Shown here in pieces: positions 39,833 to 49,227 of a stretch of DNA of 64,000 bases; position 1 is the stretch's first letter, and each line of letters starts with the position of its first letter. A program made the translations under genes and the position numbers. Under the pieces are notes generated by a model. It ran no database searches and was not told the DNA's origin. It saw nothing but the letters and a program-made list of their open reading frames with translations. Source of the stretch: Neptunomonas antarctica (GTDB taxonomy: Bacteria; Pseudomonadota; Gammaproteobacteria; Pseudomonadales; Balneatricaceae); assembly GCF_001305295.1 (NCBI RefSeq), contig NZ_LJSI01000053.1, positions 806,001-870,000 of the forward strand, in the 5' to 3' direction.

Positions 39833-41626
39833 TTAGTTTGATGTTAGTGATCGTAAGCGTTTTTTTTCTTCTGTTGTCAGTGTCGAGAGTGACTTTTTTT
39901 GTAATTTTTCCAGCTCTGCTTCATTTTGTCGTGAAAGCAGTCTTGTCCACACTTCATCAAAAAGTTGATTAGGGTCGCCACTCAGGACGGGATCCAGATG
40001 AGAAATTTCACTTAGCTGTAGTAAGTGGCGGTTTAGGGTAGCGTCGTCGCGCCAGTCAATCAGTAGTGGGCCTAAAGAAGGGCTGGATGTTTGTTTCAGG
40101 TAGTCGATAAGTAAGCGTAATAGTTCAATATGATGCTCGTTGAGAGAGGCCAGGCTTTGCGAGCTCTCAATTTTTTCTATCAATTTAGGGTGATGCAGTA
40201 GTAAGGAAATAATATGGCTGCAAAGGCTCGCCGTTTCTTTCGTAGGTGTGGTTTGTGCCTGCTGTTGTATTCTGCGGTAGGGCTTGGGTGCTTTGTCTTC
40301 CTGATGTTGTGAATAGGAAGGGATGCTTTGTGTCAGGTTTATTGTGTTGTTGATTTGATCCAGCGTCAGTCCTGTTACTTTGCAGATACGATCGAGCATC
40401 ATTTGCTGCAGTAAACTGGTTTGCATTTGCTGTATAAGAGGAAGTGCTGCATTGCTGAATTTTGCCTGGCCATCCATTGACGTCATATCGATGTCTTCCT
40501 CTAATGAGCGGAAGAAAAACTCGGACAGCAGTGGTGCCTCGTTGAGACGTTTCTCGAAGCCTTCTCTTGATTCGCGTCGGATCAGGGTGTCTGGATCGTC
40601 TCCTTCGGGTAGAAAAAGGAAGCGTGCCTGAAAGCCGTCTTTAATAATTGGGAGTGTGGCTTCAAGGGCGCGTTCAGCTGCTTTTCTGCCGGCGCTATCA
40701 CCGTCAAAACAAAAGATAATTTCTGGCACTGTTTTGAATAGGCGTTCAATGTGTTGTGCGGTGGTCGCGGTGCCAAGCGTCGCTACGGCGTAAGTAATTC
40801 CGAATTGAGCCAGGCTGATGACGTCCATGTAGCCTTCGACAATAATAATGCGCTCAAGTTTTTGAGAAAGCTTACGCGCTTCATAGAGGCCGTAAAGTTC
40901 CCGGCTCTTATGGAAGGTATCCGTTTCGGGGGAGTTCAGGTACTTGGGTTTGTCGTCTCCGAGCACTCTGCCGCCAAAGGCGATGGTACGTCCGCGCATA
41001 TCCCGGATAGGGAAAATAATTCTCTCCCGAAAGCGATCGTAAAGACTGTCGCGTTCTTCGTGCCTGATAAGCATGCCGCTTTTTTCAAGCAAAAGTAAAT
41101 TATCGGGGGTGGTGCCAATCTTTTTAAGTAGATTGTCCCAGCCCGGAGGTGCATAGCCGATGCCGAAAACCTGTGCGATTTTTCCGGTTAAACCACGGGA
41201 CTTTAAGTAGGTTACAGCTTGGTCGCGATGTGAACTGGTTCTTAACTGTTCTTGGTAGAATGATGTGGTTTCGTCAAGAATATTGTACTGGGCTTTATAT
41301 TCGCTGTGGCGTTGTTCTTGCTGCTCATCTCGCGGGACGTCGACGCCTACAAGTTTGGCGACTTCTTCTACAGCTTGAGGGAATTCAAGGCGATCGTATT
41401 CCATCAGGAAGCCGATTGCATTGCCACCTGCGCCGCAGCCGAAACAATAATAAAATTGCTTGTCGGGGCTAACAGAAAAAGAGGGAGATTTTTCTTGGTG
41501 AAACGGGCACAAGCCGGAATAGTTTTTTCCGGTTTTCTTAAGTTTTACGCGACCGTCGACGATATCGACGATATTGACCCGTGCAAGAAGGTCGTCAATA
41601 AAATTTTGCGGTATACGTCCAGCCAT
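39833..41626 (-). CDS. dnaG: DNA primase DnaG
   Basis: DnaG makes RNA primers at the replication fork. The 597-residue protein has the zinc-binding domain with Cys40, His43, Cys61 and Cys64, at the same positions as in E. coli. The TOPRIM core includes RIIIVEGYMDVISLAQFG and FCFDGDSAGRKAAERAL with the metal-binding acidic residues, and GRTIAFGGRVLGDDKPKYLN is conserved. The variable C-terminal domain (about 440-597) should bind DnaB helicase. Length is normal. It lies between yqeY and rpoD in the macromolecular synthesis operon. Confidence 0.97.
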   Translation of the reverse strand: MAGRIPQNFIDDLLARVNIVDIVDGRVKLKKTGKNYSGLCPFHQEKSPSFSVSPDKQFYYCFGCGAGGNAIGFLMEYDRLEFPQAVEEVAKLVGVDVPRDEQQEQRHSEYKAQYNILDETTSFYQEQLRTSSHRDQAVTYLKSRGLTGKIAQVFGIGYAPPGWDNLLKKIGTTPDNLLLLEKSGMLIRHEERDSLYDRFRERIIFPIRDMRGRTIAFGGRVLGDDKPKYLNSPETDTFHKSRELYGLYEARKLSQKLERIIIVEGYMDVISLAQFGITYAVATLGTATTAQHIERLFKTVPEIIFCFDGDSAGRKAAERALEATLPIIKDGFQARFLFLPEGDDPDTLIRRESREGFEKRLNEAPLLSEFFFRSLEEDIDMTSMDGQAKFSNAALPLIQQMQTSLLQQMMLDRICKVTGLTLDQINNTINLTQSIPSYSQHQEDKAPKPYRRIQQQAQTTPTKETASLCSHIISLLLHHPKLIEKIESSQSLASLNEHHIELLRLLIDYLKQTSSPSLGPLLIDWRDDATLNRHLLQLSEISHLDPVLSGDPNQLFDEVWTRLLSRQNEAELEKLQKKSLSTLTTEEKKRLRSLTSN

Positions 41627-41658
41627 ATTCTACTCAATCATAAGGATTGTTGAGAATC

Positions 41659-42108
41659 TTAACGTGTCAGACGCTCTTTTACGAGTTTAGAAAGCATTCC
41701 CATATCAGTACGGCCTTGCACTTTTGGCTTTAATTCAGCCATTAGTTTTCCCATGTCCTGCATACTGCTTGCGCCTGTTGTGGCGATCGCTTCTTCCAGA
41801 GCCATGTTTACTTCATCAGCATTTAGCGGGTGCGGCAAGTAGGTTTTAATCACCTCCAGTTCTTGTCGCTCGATGTCCGCCAGGTCAGTGCGGTCCGCTT
41901 TGTCAAATTGTGAGATTGAATCTTTGCGCTGCTTTGACATTTTGTCTAGCGTCGCGATGACTCTTTCATCATCCAGCTCAATACGCTCGTCTACTTCGAT
42001 GCGTTTGATTTCTGCCAAAATTAAGCGGATGGTCCCCAGTTGCACTTTATCTTTAGCGCGCATGGCTGCTTTCATCGCTTCAGTAATCTGTTTTTTGAGT
42101 ACTGGCAT
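41659..42108 (-). CDS. yqeY: GatB/YqeY domain-containing protein
   Basis: The 149-residue helical protein matches the YqeY family: KQITEAMKAAMRAKDKVQLG at the N-terminus, KQRKDSISQFDKADRTDLAD in the middle and the C-terminal helical domain GKLMAELKPKVQGRTDMGMLSKLVKERL, related to the tail of the GatB amidotransferase subunit. In GatB this domain contacts tRNA, but the stand-alone protein's role is not established. It commonly sits between rpsU and dnaG, as here. Confidence 0.92.
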   Translation of the reverse strand: MPVLKKQITEAMKAAMRAKDKVQLGTIRLILAEIKRIEVDERIELDDERVIATLDKMSKQRKDSISQFDKADRTDLADIERQELEVIKTYLPHPLNADEVNMALEEAIATTGASSMQDMGKLMAELKPKVQGRTDMGMLSKLVKERLTR

Positions 42109-42160
42109 TGTGGCCTGTCCTGTGCTGAATAATGTTTAAATCTCGAAAAAATCTTTCTGC

Positions 42161-42376
42161 TTAGTACATGCGTACGCGACGTGAAATATCACGTGAGATT
42201 TTCTTAGCATGACGTTTTACAGCGGCTGCTGCTTTACGTTTACGTACAGATGTAGGCTTTTCGTAAAATTCGCGTTTACGTACTTCAGCTAATACACCCG
42301 CTTTTTCGCAAGAACGCTTAAAGCGACGAAGTGCAACATCAAATGGCTCGTTATCTTTTACTTTTACTGCAGGCAT
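42161..42376 (-). CDS. rpsU: 30S ribosomal protein S21
   Basis: The 71-residue, highly basic protein has the family signature beginning [20 protein letters not shown], then [19 protein letters not shown]21 sits near the anti-Shine-Dalgarno region and aids mRNA binding on the small subunit. It is the first gene of the rpsU-yqeY-dnaG-rpoD operon, which links translation, replication and transcription. The divergent tsaD gene starts about 215 bases away, so a bidirectional promoter region lies between. Confidence 0.98.
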   Translation of the reverse strand: MPAVKVKDNEPFDVALRRFKRSCEKAGVLAEVRKREFYEKPTSVRKRKAAAAVKRHAKKISRDISRRVRMY

Positions 42377-42436
42377 GTTTAATCAACCTAACCTTGTTAA
42401 TAAAATAATGAAATCTCACCGGTATCTTGCTAAAAC

Positions 42437-42452
42437 CATATTTACAAATATG
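42437..42452. promoter_or_regulatory. 16-base palindrome in the rpsU/tsaD promoter region
   Basis: CATATTT at 42437-42443 and AAATATG at 42446-42452 form a perfect inverted repeat around AC, 60 to 76 bases upstream of rpsU. On the rpsU strand a weak promoter-like pair overlaps it: TTGCGT, 17 bases, then TATGGT. The palindrome might be an operator. It does not match the LexA consensus (CTGT-N8-ACAG) found upstream of the E. coli operon. Confidence 0.35.
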
Positions 42453-42590
42453 CTTAAACGCAATCATCCCAAATGAGGCGGTAAATTTTAAGGGTATGAG
42501 TGGGTATTGTCAAAGTGATATTCGTGTAATTGAGTAACATATAAGGGATAATATGGCAGTTTCCGCAAAAAAGTGAGTTAAAAAAGAATA

Positions 42591-43619
42591 ATGAAAGTTT
42601 TGGGAATAGAAACGTCGTGTGATGAGACGGGCGTCGCCATTTATGACAGTGAGCAGGGTTTGCTGGCGGATACTCTTTATAGCCAGGTTGCCATGCATTC
42701 TGAGTATGGCGGGGTCGTGCCTGAGCTGGCATCGCGTGACCATATTCGTAAATTATTACCTTTGATTAGCGAAACCTTAGCATTGGCGAACCTCGAGGCA
42801 TCATCTATTGATGCGGTTGCTTATACTGCAGGTCCGGGTTTAGTGGGGGCGCTGATGGTTGGTGCATCGACAGGTCGGGCTCTGGCTATGGGGTGGGGAG
42901 TTCCGGCAATTGGCGTACATCATATGGAGGGTCATCTGCTTGCACCTATGCTGGAAGACAACCCGCCTGAGTTTCCCTTCGTTGCATTGCTGGTGAGTGG
43001 TGGGCACACACAGCTCGTTAAAGTGCCCCGCATAGGGAGTTATGAATTATTAGGTGAGTCTTTGGATGATGCGGCCGGTGAAGCCTTTGATAAAGCCGCT
43101 AAAATGCTCGGCCTGGATTATCCCGGTGGACCTTTAATTGCGAAATTGGCGGCAAAAGGTGATCGCTCACGGTTACGTTTCCCGCGTCCTATGACTGATC
43201 GCCCCGGTCTTGATTTTAGTTTCTCCGGTTTGAAAACCTTTACGATGAATACCATTGCTGCACATAAAGTGGATGGGCAGCTCTCTGCGCAGGATCAGGC
43301 GGATATTGCGGCGGCGTTTGAAGAAGCGGCTGTTGATACCTTAACCATCAAGTGTCGGCGTGCGCTTCAGCAAACAGGACTTAAGCAGCTTATTATTGCC
43401 GGAGGGGTGAGTGCGAATCTGCGGTTGCGTGAATCCCTGGAAAAAATGGTTAAAAAAGAAAAAGCTAAGCTGTTTTATGCGCGACAAGAGTTTTGTACGG
43501 ATAATGGTGCGATGATTGCTTATGCCGGATGTCAGCGTTTACTGGCGGGGCAGTCAAGTGATCTTGTGATTGAAGCCAGGCCTCGTTGGCCCATGGATCT
43601 TTTAGAAGATTGTCGCTAA
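42591..43619 (+). CDS. tsaD: tRNA threonylcarbamoyladenosine (t6A37) synthase subunit TsaD
   Basis: TsaD transfers the threonylcarbamoyl group to A37 of ANN-decoding tRNAs, with TsaB, TsaC and TsaE. The 342-residue ASKHA-fold protein begins [17 protein letters not shown]. It has the metal-binding motif [11 protein letters not shown], the phosphate loop [29 protein letters not shown] and the C-terminal [14 protein letters not shown]. Length is normal. It diverges from rpsU, as in E. coli and Pseudomonas. The t6A modification is needed on the AUA-reading tRNA encoded nearby, though this proximity is probably incidental. Confidence 0.97.
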   Translation: MKVLGIETSCDETGVAIYDSEQGLLADTLYSQVAMHSEYGGVVPELASRDHIRKLLPLISETLALANLEASSIDAVAYTAGPGLVGALMVGASTGRALAMGWGVPAIGVHHMEGHLLAPMLEDNPPEFPFVALLVSGGHTQLVKVPRIGSYELLGESLDDAAGEAFDKAAKMLGLDYPGGPLIAKLAAKGDRSRLRFPRPMTDRPGLDFSFSGLKTFTMNTIAAHKVDGQLSAQDQADIAAAFEEAAVDTLTIKCRRALQQTGLKQLIIAGGVSANLRLRESLEKMVKKEKAKLFYARQEFCTDNGAMIAYAGCQRLLAGQSSDLVIEARPRWPMDLLEDCR

Positions 43620-43691
43620 TTTAATCTTTATCAATCAGCCTAATTTAATGTTTATCAATAGGCCTCATTTAATGTTTACCAATAGGATAGC
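43620..43691 (+). repeat. 24-base tandem repeat, three copies, between tsaD and folB
   Basis: Three imperfect units start at 43620, 43644 and 43668, each of the form TTTAATsTTTAyCAATmrG followed by a variable end. They fill nearly the whole 78-base gap. In Pseudomonas this gap contains plsY, which is absent here. The array ends just before the GTG start of folB, so it may influence folB expression or merely be a deletion scar. Confidence 0.8.
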
Positions 43692-43697
43692 TGTCTA

Positions 43698-44054
43698 GTG
43701 GATATTGTTTATATCAGGTCCTTGCAAGTCGAAACAGTCATCGGGATTTATGACTGGGAACGCGAAATTCGTCAAGTAGTATCATTGGACGTGGAAATGG
43801 GTACGGATATCCGTCAGGCGGCGTTAACTGAAGATATAGAAAGCACGCTCAACTATAAAAGTGTTTGTGATCGCTTGATTGCATTTATCCAGGGCAGTGA
43901 GTTTTTATTAGTCGAGACGATGGCTGAAGAGATTGCCACATTAGTCATGCAGGAATTTAGCGTGCCCTGGATAAGATTGCGAGTAGGTAAGCCCGGCGCT
44001 ATCCCTGAGGCTGCTGAGGTTGGGGTGGTGATAGAAAGAGGGAATCCTCTCTGA
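43698..44054 (+). CDS. folB: Dihydroneopterin aldolase FolB
   Basis: FolB converts 7,8-dihydroneopterin to 6-hydroxymethyl-dihydropterin in folate synthesis. The 118-residue protein begins DIVYIRSLQVETVIGIYDWERE, which includes the Tyr/Glu active-site entry, and has TLNYKSVCDRLIAFIQ, FLLVETMAEEIATLV and the C-terminal LRVGKPGAIPEAAEVGVVIER with the conserved catalytic Lys. The start is GTG; length is normal. It overlaps folK by one base, so the two consecutive pathway steps are coupled. Confidence 0.95.
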   Translation: MDIVYIRSLQVETVIGIYDWEREIRQVVSLDVEMGTDIRQAALTEDIESTLNYKSVCDRLIAFIQGSEFLLVETMAEEIATLVMQEFSVPWIRLRVGKPGAIPEAAEVGVVIERGNPL

Positions 44055-44569
44055 TGCTGCGTGTTTACCTGAGTATTGGCAGTAATATCGAACGATATAA
44101 ACACGTTATTGCGGGTCTGGATGTATTAGAAAAACGTTTCTCTCCGTTGTCTATCTCTTCAGTATATGAAAGCGAAGCCGTTGGTTTTAAGGGAAACCCT
44201 TTCTTAAATCTGGTTGTCGGTCTTGATACCGAACTCGATATCGGTGGGTTTTCAGCATTGTTGAAAAGTATTGAGGATGATAATGGACGCCTTCGTGGGG
44301 GTGCTAAATTTGCGCCTCGTACATTAGATGTCGATATTTTAACATTCGGAGATCAGGTGGGTTTGATTGAGGGTGTTCAGTTACCCAGAGATGAGATTCT
44401 AACCAATGCTTTTGTGTTGTGGCCGTTATCTGAAGTGGCGTTTGACAAAAAGCATCCGGTGTTAAAGCAGACATACCTGTCGCTCTGGAATAGTTATGAT
44501 AAAACCCAGCAGAAACTCTGGCCAGTAGATTTTAAGTGGCAGGGCAGACTGATTTCTTTGGCGCGCTGA
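44054..44569 (+). CDS. folK: 2-amino-4-hydroxy-6-hydroxymethyldihydropteridine pyrophosphokinase FolK
   Basis: FolK pyrophosphorylates the FolB product with ATP. The 171-residue protein shows VYLSIGSNIERYKHVIAGL at the N-terminus, SSVYESEAVGFKGNPFLNLV in the substrate loop, and the signature FAPRTLDVDILTFGDQ with the catalytic Asp pair, then LPRDEILTNAFVLWPLSEV. These blocks are standard for HPPK. It is followed by convergent cca. Confidence 0.94.
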   Translation: MLRVYLSIGSNIERYKHVIAGLDVLEKRFSPLSISSVYESEAVGFKGNPFLNLVVGLDTELDIGGFSALLKSIEDDNGRLRGGAKFAPRTLDVDILTFGDQVGLIEGVQLPRDEILTNAFVLWPLSEVAFDKKHPVLKQTYLSLWNSYDKTQQKLWPVDFKWQGRLISLAR

Positions 44570-44606
44570 TAAGGCTCTTGTTTTGTGCGTTGCTTGTTTG
44601 GTTTAT

Positions 44607-45773
44607 TTACAGAATCGATGGTTCATTTTCGCACATTGTCAGCTGCTGGCGTTTTATTTCAGTACCGAGTGCCGCGCCTTTAAAGCCTTGCTGAATTATT
44701 TGGGCAGGGCTGATGTCTTTGAGCTTGATGAGCAGTGATTCGAGTGCCTGTGTATTTAATCTTTCCTGGTAAAGCGCACTGATCAATAAAGTACATGTTT
44801 GCAGTATTGAACCAAGACGCTCCGGGCGGCGTATAAGGTCGAGTGCCTGAATCAAGGTAAGACGTTGTTCTGCAGAGACGGTCGACCAGTGATGTAAAAC
44901 GGGCAGTGCGGTGAGGGTGTGAAGCGCCAGATCTCTGTACTGATTTGGAGTTCTCAGTTGTTGACAGAAATTGAGCAAGGCTTCTTTGGCGTCAGCTGCT
45001 TCTATAAAACCTTCTTCTCTAAAACAAAGCACGCACAACGCTGCAAAGCGAATCTCGTTGGCTGTGTCATCTGTAAACAGCTGTTGTAGCGATGTTGCCG
45101 CCGTCGCTGTTGCTGCTGATGTTACTGAAGGGACCAGTTTCTTAAAAACTGGAAATAGTGTCGTTAACGCGTTTGCCTGATCTAACGTAGTGAAAAATAC
45201 CAGAGGTGTTTTTTCAGCCAAAGCGCGATCCAGTTCTTGCCATACCCGTTCGCGTGTTAAGTGCTCGAGTTCATCGCTGGCAGAGATATTCTGCATTAAT
45301 TGCAGTGTTTCAGGGGCTAGCGTGAATCCAAGATGGGCATAGCGCGCAGCAAAACGAGCGACCCTTAATATACGTAGAGGGTCTTCGCTAAATGCCGGTG
45401 ATACATGGCGTAAAAGTTTGGCCTGGAGGTCATCCAGGCCACCGTAAGGATCAATTATTTTCCCGTCCTTAGATTGCGCCATAGCGTTGATGGTCAGATC
45501 TCGACGTGACAAATCTTCTTCTAGCGTCACCTCCGGGCTGGCATAGTACTGAAAGCCGGTATAACCTTTTCCGCTTTTGCGCTCAGTGCGTGCCAGTGCG
45601 TACTCTTCATTACTGGTAGGGTGAATAAAAACAGGAAAGTCACTGCCGACGGGTTTATATCCCAGTTCGAGCATTGCTTCAGGTGTTGCGCCTACGACCA
45701 CCCAATCCTTATCGTAAATCGGATAACTGAGTAATTGATCTCTAACCGCGCCGCCAACAAGATAGATTTCCAT
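44607..45773 (-). CDS. cca: CCA-adding tRNA nucleotidyltransferase, without an intact HD motif
   Basis: The enzyme adds or repairs the 3' CCA of tRNAs. The 388-residue protein has the class II nucleotidyltransferase head [15 protein letters not shown], the acidic pair in [10 protein letters not shown], the [13 protein letters not shown] motif and [17 protein letters not shown]. In E. coli Cca the C-terminal half is an HD phosphohydrolase with an ALCHDLGK-like motif; the matching place here reads [13 protein letters not shown], so the metal ligands are gone, and the protein is shorter. The nucleotidyltransferase function should be intact, the phosphohydrolase activity not. Confidence 0.9.
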   Translation of the reverse strand: MEIYLVGGAVRDQLLSYPIYDKDWVVVGATPEAMLELGYKPVGSDFPVFIHPTSNEEYALARTERKSGKGYTGFQYYASPEVTLEEDLSRRDLTINAMAQSKDGKIIDPYGGLDDLQAKLLRHVSPAFSEDPLRILRVARFAARYAHLGFTLAPETLQLMQNISASDELEHLTRERVWQELDRALAEKTPLVFFTTLDQANALTTLFPVFKKLVPSVTSAATATAATSLQQLFTDDTANEIRFAALCVLCFREEGFIEAADAKEALLNFCQQLRTPNQYRDLALHTLTALPVLHHWSTVSAEQRLTLIQALDLIRRPERLGSILQTCTLLISALYQERLNTQALESLLIKLKDISPAQIIQQGFKGAALGTEIKRQQLTMCENEPSIL

Positions 45774-45778
45774 AGGGG

Positions 45779-46120
45779 CTATTTATCAGGGTTATTTATT
45801 GTAGATTCAATATGTTCAGGTTGGGTTTTGCCCCAGTCTTCAAATCCGCCATCAAGACTGCATACCTGCTCAAACCCCTGATGAACCAGATACTGAGCCG
45901 CTGATTGACTACTGATGCCGTGGTAACAGCAGACAATCAGTGGTTTTTCAAAATCAGCCGCCAGCATGAATTCATGCATATTGTCATTTGACAGATTAAA
46001 AGCGCCGGGAATATGCCCTTGCTGGAAGCTTTGGCTGTCTCTGATATCGGCAACAATAGCGCCTTTTTCAAGCCATTCAATAGCCTGACCAGAGTTGATA
46101 CAGGTGTATTTATCCGTCAT
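45779..46120 (-). CDS. glpE: GlpE-like single-domain rhodanese
   Basis: The 113-residue protein is a single rhodanese domain. It has [24 protein letters not shown] near the start, and the active-site loop [15 protein letters not shown] with the catalytic Cys near residue 65. A sulfurtransferase from thiosulfate to cyanide or a thiol is the usual activity in vitro; the physiological role is unclear. It ends six bases before cca and follows apaH on the same strand, a placement shared with Pseudomonas glpE. Confidence 0.88.
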   Translation of the reverse strand: MTDKYTCINSGQAIEWLEKGAIVADIRDSQSFQQGHIPGAFNLSNDNMHEFMLAADFEKPLIVCCYHGISSQSAAQYLVHQGFEQVCSLDGGFEDWGKTQPEHIESTINNPDK

Positions 46121-46146
46121 GATTACTCCGCCGTAAAGGCTGGTTT

Positions 46147-46974
46147 TTATAAGCTGGGTGTTTGTAAACTGGGTGTATGGTAATAAGTTAAATCATCCAG
46201 TCGAAGCGCCGTCAATGTTGAGCCCCAGACACAGCCGGTATCCAGCGCATATGTATTGTCTGTATCCGTTCTGCCTTCCAGCGCGGCCCAGTGACCAAAA
46301 ATAATTTTTTGATCGTCTGTTTTGCGGTGAGGGTGTTGGTACCAGGGGAGAAACCCTTTCGGTTGTGTTTCTAAGCCGCCTTTAGAGGCAAACTCAAGCT
46401 CGCCTTGGGTTGTGCAAAAGCGCATACGGGTTAAGTAGTTAGTGATAACGCGGAGTCTTTCCCAACCTTGCAGTTCGCTATTCCATTTTTTTGGTTTATT
46501 GCCATACATATTTTCGAAAAACACAGGCGCGGATGTCGAGCGTAATATGCTTTCAACTTCATGCGCTAAGCCTTGTGCTGTAGGTATGCTCCAGTCAGGA
46601 GGAATGCCGGCGTGGACCATGGTAAAGCCCAATGTTGAATCTGTATGTAATAGGGGTTGATGTCGCAACCAGTCCATCAATTCATCACGATCTGGGGCGG
46701 CAAGTATCGAATCCAGTGTGTCATTATTTTTTTTGCGTGTCGGGTTAAAGTGTACCGCTAATAGATGTAGGTCATGATTACCCAGCACAGTAACGGCTTG
46801 GGATTGCTCACTCAACTGCTTAAGGAAACGTAGCGTTTGGAGAGATTTCGGACCCCGGTTTACCAGATCACCGCATAGCCAGAGCGTATCTGTCTGATTG
46901 AAGTTGATGCGCTCCAGTAAGTTCTGGAGTTCATCAAAACAACCTTGAATATCACCAATCGCATAAGTAGCCAT
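46147..46974 (-). CDS. apaH: Symmetrical diadenosine tetraphosphatase ApaH
   Basis: ApaH hydrolyses Ap4A to two ADP. In E. coli it also removes Np4 caps from RNA. The 275-residue metallophosphoesterase has the canonical motifs GDIQGCFDELQNLL, LWLCGDLVNRGPKSL, VLGNHDLHLLAVH and, towards the C-terminus, IIFGHWAALEGR and YALDTGCVWGSTLTAL. The repeated tail TPSLQTPSL is short and unusual but harmless. It is immediately downstream of apaG. Confidence 0.96.
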   Translation of the reverse strand: MATYAIGDIQGCFDELQNLLERINFNQTDTLWLCGDLVNRGPKSLQTLRFLKQLSEQSQAVTVLGNHDLHLLAVHFNPTRKKNNDTLDSILAAPDRDELMDWLRHQPLLHTDSTLGFTMVHAGIPPDWSIPTAQGLAHEVESILRSTSAPVFFENMYGNKPKKWNSELQGWERLRVITNYLTRMRFCTTQGELEFASKGGLETQPKGFLPWYQHPHRKTDDQKIIFGHWAALEGRTDTDNTYALDTGCVWGSTLTALRLDDLTYYHTPSLQTPSL

Positions 46975-46980
46975 AAGCTG

Positions 46981-47367
46981 TTAATGCAATGCGTTGGGTA
47001 GCGCTAAGGTAAACGCAGGAATAGGTGCGTTAAAGCGATGGCCGTCCGAAGTTTCCATCGTGTAATGGCCGAACATGCTGCCAACACGCGTAGCAAGCAC
47101 AGTGCCGCTGGTATATTGGTAATATTGCTGAGGTTGTATGATGGGTTGCTCGCCAATCACACCTTCGCCTTCAATTTCCTGTACATGTTCATTACCATCG
47201 GTCACGACCCATCGGCGGCTAAGAAGCTGAACGGGTTGGCTGTATTCGTTGGTAATGGTTATTTCGTAAGAGAAGACGAAACGGTGAGATTCTGGATCTG
47301 ACTGCCCAGGTAAAAAGCGTGTTTGTATTTCGATTTTGATCTGGGTGCTGGGGTCAATGTGATCCAT
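46981..47367 (-). CDS. apaG: ApaG (CorD) protein
   Basis: The 128-residue protein is a single ApaG fold. IKIEIQTRFLPGQSDPESHRFVF, YTITITNEYS-like strands and the glycine-rich EIEGEGVIGEQPIIQPQQYYQY precede TVLATRVGSMFGHYTMETSDG, all family-specific. The fibronectin-like domain binds divalent metal; its role is still unsettled. It sits between rsmA and apaH in the usual order. Confidence 0.95.
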   Translation of the reverse strand: MDHIDPSTQIKIEIQTRFLPGQSDPESHRFVFSYEITITNEYSQPVQLLSRRWVVTDGNEHVQEIEGEGVIGEQPIIQPQQYYQYTSGTVLATRVGSMFGHYTMETSDGHRFNAPIPAFTLALPNALH

Positions 47368-47414
47368 GAAGTCTCTATTATCTCTGTTTTGGTGTCGAAT
47401 TCGGTCATTAACAA

Positions 47415-48230
47415 CTAAGGTGTCAACGGCTCAGGCGTTAAAAAATCTGCAATGCTAATAAAGTCTTTCAATGACAAGCGTTCAGGGCGCAGTGAAGGAT
47501 CAATATTAAGTGATTCAAGTGTCTCTGTACTAATCAGTTCTTTTAAATTATTACGCAATGTTTTACGACGATGTGCGAACGCTGTTTTAACCACCTGCTT
47601 TAATAATAGCGGATCTTTTGCTACAAAAGGCAGTACTTTATACGGAGTCAGCCTTACGATGGCTGAGTCTACCTTAGGTACCGGATTAAACGCCTCAGGG
47701 GGAACGATAAATAAGGGCTCAACTTCGCAATAGTACTGCGCCATAATACCCAGACGACCGTAATTGTTTTCGCCCGGTTTGGCTGCCAGCCTGTCAACGA
47801 CTTCCTTTTGCAGCATAAAGTGCATATCTAACACATCACCGGAGTGGCTGAGCAGATGGAAAATCAGTTGTGTCGAGATGTTGTAAGGGAGGTTGCCGAC
47901 AATACGTAGCGGGCGATCATCTTCACGCAGACTTTTAAAATCAAACTTCATGGCATCCGCTTCAAAAATGCGGAAACTGTCTTCATATCTGAAAAATTTA
48001 GTACGTAAAATGGGTGGCAGGTCCCGGTCCAGCTCGATCGCGTCGAGAGCGCCTGCTTCAGCCAGAATTTCTTCTGTCAGTGCGCCTAAACCCGGACCTA
48101 TTTCAACCATATGGTCGCTGGGATGCGGTGCAATTGAGCGGATAATTTGTCGAATAATGCCTTGATCCTGAAGAAAGTTTTGACCAAAGCGTTTTCTTGC
48201 CTTATGCATAACGGGTTGTTTATGACTCAT
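47415..48230 (-). CDS. rsmA: 16S rRNA dimethyladenosine transferase RsmA (KsgA)
   Basis: RsmA dimethylates A1518 and A1519 of 16S rRNA, a late checkpoint in 30S assembly. The SAM-binding motif [15 protein letters not shown] and catalytic NLPYNIST are present, plus [11 protein letters not shown] at the N-terminus and [13 protein letters not shown] near the C-terminus. The ATG at 48230 ([17 protein letters not shown]) is preferred to one 13 codons upstream that lies deeper in pdxA. It still overlaps the pdxA end by 11 bases. Length of about 271 residues is normal. Confidence 0.96.
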   Translation of the reverse strand: MSHKQPVMHKARKRFGQNFLQDQGIIRQIIRSIAPHPSDHMVEIGPGLGALTEEILAEAGALDAIELDRDLPPILRTKFFRYEDSFRIFEADAMKFDFKSLREDDRPLRIVGNLPYNISTQLIFHLLSHSGDVLDMHFMLQKEVVDRLAAKPGENNYGRLGIMAQYYCEVEPLFIVPPEAFNPVPKVDSAIVRLTPYKVLPFVAKDPLLLKQVVKTAFAHRRKTLRNNLKELISTETLESLNIDPSLRPERLSLKDFISIADFLTPEPLTP

Positions 48231-49227
48231 GAATACTCTTTGACTTGTTGCGAGCCATCTCGGCTGCATAATGAATGGCTAACGTCAGGCTGCCGATATC
48301 TGCTTTACCGGTTCCTGCCAGATCCAGGGCGGTTCCATGATCAACAGAGGTTCGGATAATAGGCATGCCCAGCGTGATATTGACGGCATTACCGAAGCCT
48401 TTGTACTTTAATACGGGCAGGCCCTGATCATGATACATGGCAAGCACTGCATCGCAATGATTTAAATACTTAGGCGTAAATAAGGTGTCTGCAGGCAGCG
48501 GTCCCTGTAGCTCATAGCCTTTGTTACGTAGCTCATTCAGTACTGGTTCTATGGTGTCTATCTCTTCGCGGCCCATATGGCCACCTTCCCCGGCATGTGG
48601 ATTTAAGCCAGAGACAATGATTCTTGGCGAGCTAATGCCGAACGTATGAATCAGATCATGCCGTAGCACTTCAATGATCGTTCTCAATAAAGGTTGAGTA
48701 ATAGCCGTGGCTACCTGGTTCAGTGGGATATGCGTGGTCACCAGTGCAACCTTGAGTCCCTCCGTTGCCAGCATCATCACGACTTGCTGGCTGCCGGTCA
48801 GCGTTTCCAGAAACTCAGTATGACCGGAAAAGGGAATGCCGGCATCGTTGATGATGCCTTTGTGAACCGGTGCCGTCACCATGGCATCAAACTGTCCGCT
48901 AAGGCAGCCATTCGCGGCGATGGTCAGTGTTTCCAGAACATAATTAGCATTTTTGGTATCGAGTTGTCCTGCAATGACTGTTCTGCTCAACTGAACCGGA
49001 AGCACTTTGATCGTCCGTGCTACTGTGGGTGACGGCGGATCCTCTGGATTGAACTTCTCAATAACGATCGGCATATCCAATTGAAGAGCGCGCGCACACA
49101 GCATTTCGGGATCGCAAATAGCTATTAGTTCATCTGGATGCGATTTCTGTACCAGTTGAATAATCAGGTCAGGGCCTATGCCCGCTGGTTCTCCGGCGGT
49201 GATAGCAAGACGTTTACAGTGTGACAT
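48220..49227 (-). CDS. pdxA: 4-hydroxythreonine-4-phosphate dehydrogenase PdxA
   Basis: PdxA oxidises 4-phospho-hydroxythreonine in the DXP-dependent pyridoxal phosphate pathway. The 335-residue protein shows [37 protein letters not shown] with the first metal His, [17 protein letters not shown], and [13 protein letters not shown] with the C-terminal metal His and [14 protein letters not shown]. Its ATG overlaps the surA stop by one base, and rsmA overlaps its 3' end, consistent with the conserved lptD-surA-pdxA-rsmA-apaGH operon. Confidence 0.96.
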   Translation of the reverse strand: MSHCKRLAITAGEPAGIGPDLIIQLVQKSHPDELIAICDPEMLCARALQLDMPIVIEKFNPEDPPSPTVARTIKVLPVQLSRTVIAGQLDTKNANYVLETLTIAANGCLSGQFDAMVTAPVHKGIINDAGIPFSGHTEFLETLTGSQQVVMMLATEGLKVALVTTHIPLNQVATAITQPLLRTIIEVLRHDLIHTFGISSPRIIVSGLNPHAGEGGHMGREEIDTIEPVLNELRNKGYELQGPLPADTLFTPKYLNHCDAVLAMYHDQGLPVLKYKGFGNAVNITLGMPIIRTSVDHGTALDLAGTGKADIGSLTLAIHYAAEMARNKSKSIHES

